Assembly (NCBI GenBank): GCA_029551925.1
Contig: JAKPEO010000055.1
Location: forward strand, 1-31,111
Direction of reading: 5' to 3'
Origin: a bacterium
GTDB lineage: Bacteria; JAGOBX01
DNA length: 31,111 nt
Shown here: positions 25,941 to 31,111 of the stretch, in pieces
How positions within the stretch are numbered: the stretch's first letter is position 1
Layout of the letters: each line of letters starts with the position of its first letter
Translations under genes and position numbers: made by a program
The notes under the pieces: generated by a model
The model's database searches: none
Seen by the model: only the letters and a program-made list of their open reading frames with translations
What the model was told of the DNA's origin: nothing

Positions 25941-26214
25941 TTTAAAATAAAAGTTTGCGCTGCATATTTATCTGCTAATTCTCTGATTTTTTCTTTTTCT
26001 ATTCCGAAATTTTCTAACTCTTGTATTCCCAATACTCGATTCTCTATTGTTTGCGCTAATTCGTGCTATTTGCTTTCTTCAAAACCTAAATTCTTTAAAT
26101 CTAATATCTGCCGATGTCGCCGCGGTCATTTCTCGCTTCTCTATATGTCTAGACTAATTCATAATATGTATAATATTTTTTTGCGCTTTTAGAATATACT
26201 CTATCTTTTAATAT
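25941..26214 (-). pseudogene. Decayed N-terminus of an IS1634-type (IS4 superfamily) transposase
   Basis: On the minus strand the first frame reads KDRVYSKSAKKYYTYYELV, stop, TYREARNDRGDIG. After a frameshift it continues as RQILDLKNLGFEESK, stop, HELAQTIENRVLG and finally ELADKYAAQTFIL. This matches the N-terminal YYxLVESYR...QRxLLNLG...LAQxIE...LAxxYAAQ pattern of IS1634 transposases. The start codon looks mutated (ATA at 26212-26214), with two stops and at least one frameshift. The DDE catalytic part is absent and the relic runs straight into the DUF748 stop. The interval 26215-26360 holds nothing I can assign. Confidence 0.7.
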
Positions 26215-26360
26215 TTTATAAAATTAAATCATACCATTATTTAAAACTTATCTAACTTTGAACCGCTAAAACAAACCATAATTATTTTTTTTCATAACCA
26301 CAGCATTAATTTTTTTCTAACATTTTAAATTTTCTATATTTCAAATTAAGTTTTTAAAAA

Positions 26361-26591
26361 TTATACCAACATTTTTTTTATATCGTCAACAGACAAAACT
26401 TTGCCCGCGCTTTTTACCTCTCCGTTTATTACAAGCGCAGGCGTCATCATAACGCCGTAACTCATAATTTTGGAAATATCTTCAACCTTCTCAATTTCGC
26501 AGGAAATATTGGTTTGTTTGACTGCTTCTTGCACGGCATTAAAAAGATTTTTACATTTTGTGCAACCGGTTCCTAAAATTTCAATTTTCAT
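26361..26591 (-). CDS. Small thioredoxin-fold disulfide protein (thioredoxin_3 type)
   Basis: A 76-aa cytoplasmic protein. The redox motif is GTGCTKCKNLF (CTKC, residues 10-13), and the cis-proline loop is MMTPALVINGEVKSAGK. This short glutaredoxin/thioredoxin-like class often sits next to DUF318 permeases and ArsR regulators. The gene starts inside the end of the ArsC-fusion gene (11-base overlap) with a strong GGGAGG site. Its likely job is to re-reduce the arsenate reductase or handle thiols bound to arsenite; this is inferred from context. Confidence 0.88.
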   Translation of the reverse strand: MKIEILGTGCTKCKNLFNAVQEAVKQTNISCEIEKVEDISKIMSYGVMMTPALVINGEVKSAGKVLSVDDIKKMLV

Positions 26592-27378
26592 TTTTTATCC
26601 TCCCAAAAAATTCTAAAATTTTATCTTTTATTTCATCTCTTACTTTATCAAATACTAATTCTATTTCATTATTTGAGCCAGTTGCTTTTGCCGGGTCGTC
26701 AAAGCCCCAATGCAGTCGTTCAGCATTGCTCGGAAAATATGGGCAATTATCATTTGCATTACCGCAAAGAGTTATAATAAAATCAAACCGCTTTTTGCTA
26801 AATTCCGATATATGTTTTGATTTATGGTCTGAAATATCTATGCCTATTCGCGCCATTGATTCTATTGCATTTTTATTTACCGTATCCGGCGTCACGCCTG
26901 CGCTATATGCTTCAAGAATATCAGAAAAAAAATGCTTAGCAATACCTTCTGCCATTTGCGAACGACAAGAATTTGCCGAGCATAAAAATAAAACTTGCAA
27001 TTTTTTATTTAGTGTTTCGGTTATTCCTTTTTTTATTAATTCAGCAGTTAAATGTTCATATATTTTATTATCATATTCAATAGCGCGACATTTAACTGCT
27101 TTTCCAAGCATCGAACAACAGGAAGAACAATCTGTTTCAATTTTTGCGGCAGTCAAGATTTCTTCAAGCGGAATATCATTAATTAAAATAAGATTTGATT
27201 CAGCGAGATTATCAGCGTTTAACAATGTTTCAATAAATTCTATTTCTATTTTTTGAGTTTGATATTCTGATATAATCTCTTTTATAGTTTCTTTAACAGA
27301 TATGCCGGTATCAGCGCAACGAGCGCAAGTATTACCTGCAATATCAAGATGTTTCCATTCGATTTTAATTTTTTTCAT
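26581..27378 (-). CDS. DUF2703-ArsC fusion: thioredoxin-linked arsenate reductase with Cys-rich N-domain
   Basis: The 265-aa protein has two parts. Residues 1-105 match DUF2703, with CARC (18-21), CSSCC (84-88) and Cys97. Residues 127-263 are a low-molecular-weight phosphatase-type arsenate reductase with VLFLCSANSCRSQMAEG (catalytic Cys133, Arg139). The relay pair Cys205 and Cys212 lies in LCGNANDNC, and the general acid Asp228 lies in DDPA. The Cys-x6-Cys spacing equals that of the Bacillus/Staphylococcus ArsC relay, so it should reduce arsenate to arsenite using thioredoxin. The N-domain may bind arsenite or another soft metal; that is inference. A GAGAGG site precedes ATG. It lies 31 bases after the permease gene and overlaps the thioredoxin gene. 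Confidence 0.88.
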   Translation of the reverse strand: MKKIKIEWKHLDIAGNTCARCADTGISVKETIKEIISEYQTQKIEIEFIETLLNADNLAESNLILINDIPLEEILTAAKIETDCSSCCSMLGKAVKCRAIEYDNKIYEHLTAELIKKGITETLNKKLQVLFLCSANSCRSQMAEGIAKHFFSDILEAYSAGVTPDTVNKNAIESMARIGIDISDHKSKHISEFSKKRFDFIITLCGNANDNCPYFPSNAERLHWGFDDPAKATGSNNEIELVFDKVRDEIKDKILEFFGRIKNEN

Positions 27379-27409
27379 TTAATTAACCTCTCATATCATT
27401 CTATATAAA

Positions 27410-28369
27410 TTATTTCATTATTATATTGAATAAATACCCTACCAAAATAATACCAGTTGCGATTATAGCAAAATAAGTAATCAAAAGTCTTAATTTCAAA
27501 ACTTTTTTTAATATTATAAATTCTGGCAATGATAACGCTGTGACAGCCATCATAAATGCTAATGCAGTTCCTGTTTGCACACCAAGTCGTGTGAGTTCTT
27601 TAACAATTGGTATTACGCCGGCAGCATTTGCATATAAAGGTACTCCAATTAACACAGCAATAGGAACGGCAAATATATTTCCTTCACCAACCCATTTAGA
27701 TAATATACCGGCCGGCGCATAACCATGCATAAATCCGCCAATACCAATCGCTATAAGAATATAATACCAAACTTTTTTTATAATATCCAAAACATAATCA
27801 ACGGCAAATTTTATTCGATCTTTTATTAACCATTTTTGTTCTATTAAACCAGCGCCGACTTTGGTTTTAAAAACAAAATCTTCAACATATTTTTCTAATT
27901 TTAAATATGCAATTACATTACCGCTTATAATTGCAATCAACATTCCATTCACAATATAAAAAAACATAATTTTAATTCCAAAGGTAGATAATAATAATCC
28001 TACTGCTATTTCATTTATCATAGGCGAAGCGACCAAAAAAGAAAATGTAACGCCAAGCGGCACGCCGGCTTCAACAAAACCAATAAATAATGGAATAGCT
28101 GAACACGAACAAAATGGCGTAAAAATTCCTAATATTGAAGCAAGTATCGTGCCTAAAAATATATTTTTCCCGCCTAATATTCTACGCGTTTTTTCAGTAG
28201 AAATATATGTTCTCAAAAAAGATACAACAAAAATTATCAAACTTAATAAAATAAATATTTTAACAGTATCATAAATAAAAAAATGCAATGCACTAGTTAA
28301 TGCGTTTTTTTCAAGTTTTAAAAGAGAATATACCAAATAATCAACAATATTTTCCCAATATTTCCACAT
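27410..28369 (-). CDS. DUF318/ArsP-type permease
   Basis: An inner-membrane protein of 319 aa with about eight hydrophobic helices. The diagnostic block is FTPFCSCSAIPLFIGFVEAGVPLGVTFSFLVASPMINE, with the FCSC cysteines used for soft-metal binding in the family. A second permease repeat follows after a cytoplasmic stretch (YANAAGVIPIVKELTRLGVQTGTALAFMMA). Family members such as Campylobacter ArsP export trivalent organoarsenicals; others are uncharacterised. I chose ATG 28369, which has GAGG at good spacing; the in-frame TTG 15 bases upstream would sit before that site. It follows arsR and precedes the arsenate reductase fusion, so it is probably the efflux part of the system. An operator-like repeat lies just upstream. 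Confidence 0.88.
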   Translation of the reverse strand: MWKYWENIVDYLVYSLLKLEKNALTSALHFFIYDTVKIFILLSLIIFVVSFLRTYISTEKTRRILGGKNIFLGTILASILGIFTPFCSCSAIPLFIGFVEAGVPLGVTFSFLVASPMINEIAVGLLLSTFGIKIMFFYIVNGMLIAIISGNVIAYLKLEKYVEDFVFKTKVGAGLIEQKWLIKDRIKFAVDYVLDIIKKVWYYILIAIGIGGFMHGYAPAGILSKWVGEGNIFAVPIAVLIGVPLYANAAGVIPIVKELTRLGVQTGTALAFMMAVTALSLPEFIILKKVLKLRLLITYFAIIATGIILVGYLFNIIMK

Positions 28370-28383
28370 AAATAAACCTCGCA

Positions 28384-28415
28384 ATCATTTGCTTAATGGC
28401 TAATTTGCCAACAAT
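28384..28415. promoter_or_regulatory. Candidate ArsR operator upstream of the permease
   Basis: This 32-bp imperfect inverted repeat has half-sites ATCATTTGC and GCCAACAAT, with core ATTTGCTTAATGG. It matches 26 of 32 positions of the repeat in the arsR promoter (28768-28799) when that one is read on the minus strand. It lies between the arsR stop and the permease ribosome site. I could not find a convincing separate promoter here, so it may control read-through or a weak internal start. Confidence 0.6.
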
Positions 28416-28429
28416 TTATACAAAAAAAA

Positions 28430-28750
28430 TTATTTACAATGCAAACATTCTTTCTTTTTTTTAATAGATGTATTTATTACATTATTTACACAATCCAAAA
28501 ATTTTATAATACATTTAGTTTCAAGTTTGTATAGGACATCCACCCCTTTTTTTTGCGATGATACTATCCCAGCATTTTTTAATACAAGCAGATGTTTAGA
28601 AATTGTAGATTTATCGCAATCAAAAAGTTCATATATTTCAGAAAATAATTTATCGCCTTCGGCTAAAAATTCTATAATCATTAATCTCGCAGGATGTGCC
28701 ATTGCTTTAATTATTTCTGCCCTTATCTTTGCCGCTTCATATATCTTCAT
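28430..28750 (-). CDS. arsR: ArsR/SmtB-family metalloregulator
   Basis: A 106-aa winged-helix dimer repressor that releases DNA on binding a metal or metalloid. The helix-turn-helix is visible as LAEGDKLFSEIYELFDCDKSTISKHLLVLKNAGIV (residues 29-63), with the wing KKGVDVLYKLE. The potential ligands are Cys45 in the recognition-helix region, Cys80, Cys87 and the C-terminal pair CLHC (102-105). This differs from the E. coli ArsR CVC motif, so the sensing site is likely its own. It is the first gene of the arsenic-type operon, with an operator-like repeat covering its promoter, indicating autoregulation. Confidence 0.93.
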   Translation of the reverse strand: MKIYEAAKIRAEIIKAMAHPARLMIIEFLAEGDKLFSEIYELFDCDKSTISKHLLVLKNAGIVSSQKKGVDVLYKLETKCIIKFLDCVNNVINTSIKKKKECLHCK

Positions 28751-28767
28751 TATTTTTCCCCTTTATA

Positions 28768-28799
28768 ATTATTGGCTATTTTACCATTAAGCAAATAAT
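28768..28799. promoter_or_regulatory. Candidate ArsR operator within the arsR promoter
   Basis: This 32-bp imperfect inverted repeat, read on the minus strand, has outer arms ATTATTTGC and GCCAATAAT (8 of 9 pairing). It covers the -10 box and almost the whole spacer of the arsR promoter, where a bound repressor would block RNA polymerase. Its partner copy lies at 28384-28415. Confidence 0.65.
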
Positions 28800-28806
28800 T
28801 TGTCAA
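28778..28806 (-). promoter_or_regulatory. Sigma70-type promoter for the arsR operon
   Basis: On the minus strand TTGACA (28801-28806) and TAAAAT (28778-28783) are separated by 17 bases. The leader is about 20 bases, with AGGGG before the arsR ATG. Confidence 0.82.
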
Positions 28807-29029
28807 TTTTTTTATTATTATCTTATATCGGGGACAACTCAAAAAAAATTCAAATATTTTTAACAAATGAAATGCGGTTAACGAAGAAACATAAAAAAAT
28901 ATTACTACATTTTACTTTTAAACTATAATATGCCTAATGGAGACTTAAGTTATAAACCTCTGTTTAAAATTTTTGCCAAAGCTAAGTGAAAAATCGATAA
29001 TTATAAAATTGTATAAAAAGATAAACTTT

Positions 29030-30109
29030 TTATTTATTTTTTAGTAATGATTTATATATTTCAATCATTTTAGGCATCTGCAAATGCCAATCACCGCGCT
29101 GTTTGATAGTTTCAGAATTTATAGTAATTGCTCTATCACGCAAATCTTTGTTTTGTATTGCCGCAATAATTTTTTCTGCTAATATATTTGGATTTTTTGG
29201 CGGAATTAAGAAACCGCTTATATCGTCATTATACCATTGCCGGCAAGCAGGTATATCAGAACAAATCGGAAAACAGCCGCAAGCCATTGCTTCATTTAAC
29301 GAAATATTATTGCCGTCAGACAAAGCGACAGAAATAAATATCATACTTTTTTTTAGCCAGTTAGCGATTTCTATTGGCGTTTGCCAACCTAAAAATAAAG
29401 TGTTATTCTCAACGCCTAAATTAGCAGATAATCTTTTATAATAATCCAATAAATAGCCGCCGCCAATAAAAACAAATTTAGCGGTTGGGATTTTTTTTAA
29501 TACTAATGGTATAGCGTTTATTAGCGTTTCTTGATTATAAATTTTATTATCCATCCGTCTGGGGCAGATAATTATCGGCTCAGTTTCATTAACCGCACGA
29601 TTTTGAATATTAAATATTCGCGTATCACAACCCCACGGAAAAGTTATTAGTTTTTTACCATCCACTTTAAAATTAGATTTTATATAATCAGTCATATGCT
29701 CAGCCATTGAAGTAATTAAATCGGCATTATTAAAACATTTTTGGACAATATATTTTTCTATTTTACTATGCTGCGGTTCGATAAATACATCAGACCCAAT
29801 TGCTGTAACTATATAAGGATGCCAGTTTATTAAACTTGCTAAAAAACCTTGCCGCGTAATTTGTATAGAATGGATAATATCCGGTTTTATAGACTTTACA
29901 ATTTTTTTAATTTGCATTATTTTATAAATCATTTTTAATCTATGCGCCGGCATTTTGGTTTGGATTTTAATATAATCTTCTGATGCAATAAAATTCGTAT
30001 TATAAAAACTTAAAACTTTGACATTAATAGATAATTCTTTAAGTTTATTATACCAAATTTCAGGAAACGGTCTGCCGCGAACATCAATTAATAATAATAC
30101 TTTCATCAT
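29030..30109 (-). CDS. Glycosyltransferase family 4 (GT-B) protein
   Basis: About 360 aa beginning MMKVLLLIDVRGRPF. It has the GT-B two-domain layout. The N-terminal half carries the acceptor side (DIIHSIQITRQGFLASL, YIVTAIGSDVF), and the C-terminal half has the donor-binding block, with PTAKFVFIGGGYLLDYY and the glutamate region NISLNEAMACGCFPICSD of retaining GT4 enzymes. It transfers a sugar from a nucleotide donor in glycan synthesis at the cytoplasmic face; the donor is unknown. I chose ATG 30109 (Met-Met), just after the preceding stop at 30114; an earlier in-frame start would overlap that gene. It is linked to the sugar amidotransferase, which suggests a surface-polysaccharide locus. 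Confidence 0.88.
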   Translation of the reverse strand: MMKVLLLIDVRGRPFPEIWYNKLKELSINVKVLSFYNTNFIASEDYIKIQTKMPAHRLKMIYKIMQIKKIVKSIKPDIIHSIQITRQGFLASLINWHPYIVTAIGSDVFIEPQHSKIEKYIVQKCFNNADLITSMAEHMTDYIKSNFKVDGKKLITFPWGCDTRIFNIQNRAVNETEPIIICPRRMDNKIYNQETLINAIPLVLKKIPTAKFVFIGGGYLLDYYKRLSANLGVENNTLFLGWQTPIEIANWLKKSMIFISVALSDGNNISLNEAMACGCFPICSDIPACRQWYNDDISGFLIPPKNPNILAEKIIAAIQNKDLRDRAITINSETIKQRGDWHLQMPKMIEIYKSLLKNK

Positions 30110-30113
30110 AATA

Positions 30114-31111
30114 TTATCTGTCAAACTCAATAATTTTGAAACCGAGCATTTTTAAATATTTTTTTGTTTTCTGGATTAAAGATAAATAAGTATTATAGTC
30201 ATTAAACGATTTTATTGGCGAGTTCATTATTTTTTCAAATTCTGATTCTGTTAGTCCTAATTTTTTTAAAACATATTCTTGATCTTCTTGTTGTAACTCT
30301 ATTGGATAAGTATTAGATTGTATCTGATTTAACGCTTCTGTTCGTGTTATTTGATTGCTGCAGATTAAAGCTGACAGATGTGCGCGACGTTTGTCTATAT
30401 TAAATTTTTTCGGCAAAATATAATCTTGAAAAAAGCGAGTATATATAGACTCAAAATGTTTGATTTTATAATTTCGCCAACCATAATTAGCAGCTAAAAA
30501 ATCTTCAACTTCCAATTTATTGTAATTCAAATAATTCAAAGGGCGGCTTATATTTGTTTTTAATATTTTAGTCCAAAAATATTGTTGAAAAATCGAATAA
30601 TGCGGATAATTGATTAATTTAGTTTTACCAAATTTATTATGCACATCATTTATATAACGCCAGTCATGAATGCCGTAAGTCCAAGAACGCGATAATATTA
30701 CTTCGGTAGCCATTTTTCGCCAGTAATAATATATTTTATTTTAAATTTGAGCGCCACTTTAAATAATGAAGCAAAAATAGCGTGGTCGATCGGTATTTCT
30801 GCATCCGGTGTAGAAGCATATAAAAAAGATAATTGTAAATCTTTAAAAGATTGCCAGTCAAGCACAACTGTAAATAAATCTATCTCTAATTTTTTTAATA
30901 AATGCGTTATATTATCAACCGATAATTCTGAATTCCAACCGTTATCTAAATGCACGGCTAACGGATTTATTCCATTAGATTTAAGATAATACGCCAAATA
31001 TGAACTATCTAATCCGCCGCTGATACCGAGCACACAATCATATTTGCAATGCGTCTTTTTTTTTTTAATTTGATTAATTAAATTTTTTAAAAGTTTTTCT
31101 TTTCCGCCTTT
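30114..31111 (-). pseudogene. N-acetyl sugar amidotransferase (WbpG/PP-loop family), frameshifted and cut by the window edge
   Basis: The frame is open from base 31111 inward (KGGKEKLLKNLINQI...), then LGISGGLDSSYLAYYL, the ATP-pyrophosphatase loop SGGLDSS, to ...YIITGEKWLPK and a stop. The protein continues in another frame from 30713 as MATEVILSRSWTYGIHDWRYINDVHNKFG, the family's conserved ATExIL..SW.Y...D segment. The break lies in a run of five A on the coding strand (30713-30717); one more A would join both frames as TGEKMATEVIL. Homologues such as WbpG use an ammonia donor to convert an N-acetyl sugar to an acetamidino sugar in O-antigen synthesis. The gene may be broken, phase-variable, or intact with a sequencing error. 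It ends five bases before the GT4 start. Confidence 0.8.

Noticed and set aside
25938-26192. Plus-strand frame of 84 codons after the DUF748 gene
   Set aside because: The opposite strand reads as a decayed IS1634-type transposase, and the plus frame starts with TTG without a ribosome site.
1-31111. CRISPR arrays, rRNA genes, prophage modules, riboswitches
   Set aside because: No regularly spaced direct repeats, no rRNA-like sequence, no phage structural genes and no riboswitch core that I could recognise on either strand.

Overview
The window is AT-rich DNA from a diderm (Gram-negative-type) bacterium. Three surface proteins (one partial at base 1, one at 20779-21327, one at 22768-23634) end in a C-terminal phenylalanine, as outer-membrane beta-barrels do, and there is a DUF748/AsmA-like periplasmic protein. 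A carboxynorspermidine decarboxylase, an LA_2272-type surface-repeat protein, a plant/spirochaete-type phosphofructokinase and a large FapA (DUF342) protein would suit Elusimicrobiota, Spirochaetota or a related phylum. That placement is a guess from gene families, not a phylogenetic result. Genes are densely packed in short operons, and many have clear sigma70-type promoters (TTGACA/TATAAT, 17-bp spacer).

Layout. 1-2252: end of an outer-membrane protein gene, a hairpin, a two-gene restriction-modification cassette (Dam/D12-type methylase plus putative endonuclease) and tRNA-Pro(CGG). 2280-8090: a small membrane protein, then a minus-strand operon pfk-fapA-birA. 8192-11116: divergent promoters, then proA, a 50-aa membrane protein and argH. 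11117-11723: a decayed IS3-family OrfA. 11724-15124: a plus-strand group of a CatA-like acetyltransferase, uvrC and a sugar-nucleotide epimerase-like gene. 15113-20013: a tightly coupled minus-strand operon nspC, yihY, metallophosphoesterase, membrane protein, nucleotidyltransferase. 20014-22410: AT-rich DNA with the LA_2272 surface protein and an IS110 transposase remnant. 22411-25937: a DUF3078-like barrel, a perfect 38-bp palindrome and the DUF748 protein. 25938-26214: a decayed IS1634-type transposase N-terminus. 26361-28806: an arsenic-type operon arsR, DUF318/ArsP permease, DUF2703-ArsC fusion, small thioredoxin. 29030-31111: a GT4 glycosyltransferase and an N-acetyl sugar amidotransferase with a one-base frameshift, probably the edge of a surface-polysaccharide locus.

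The most informative signals are as follows. Two near-identical 32-bp imperfect inverted repeats (26 of 32 matching) lie in front of arsR and the permease and are good ArsR operator candidates. A DUF2703-ArsC fusion keeps all three cysteines of a thioredoxin-linked arsenate reductase and is followed by its own small thioredoxin gene. Two surface-protein genes share a promoter that is similar even in its spacer. Remnants of three unrelated insertion-sequence families, all inactivated, sit in the gene-poor gaps. I saw no CRISPR array, prophage or complete mobile element.
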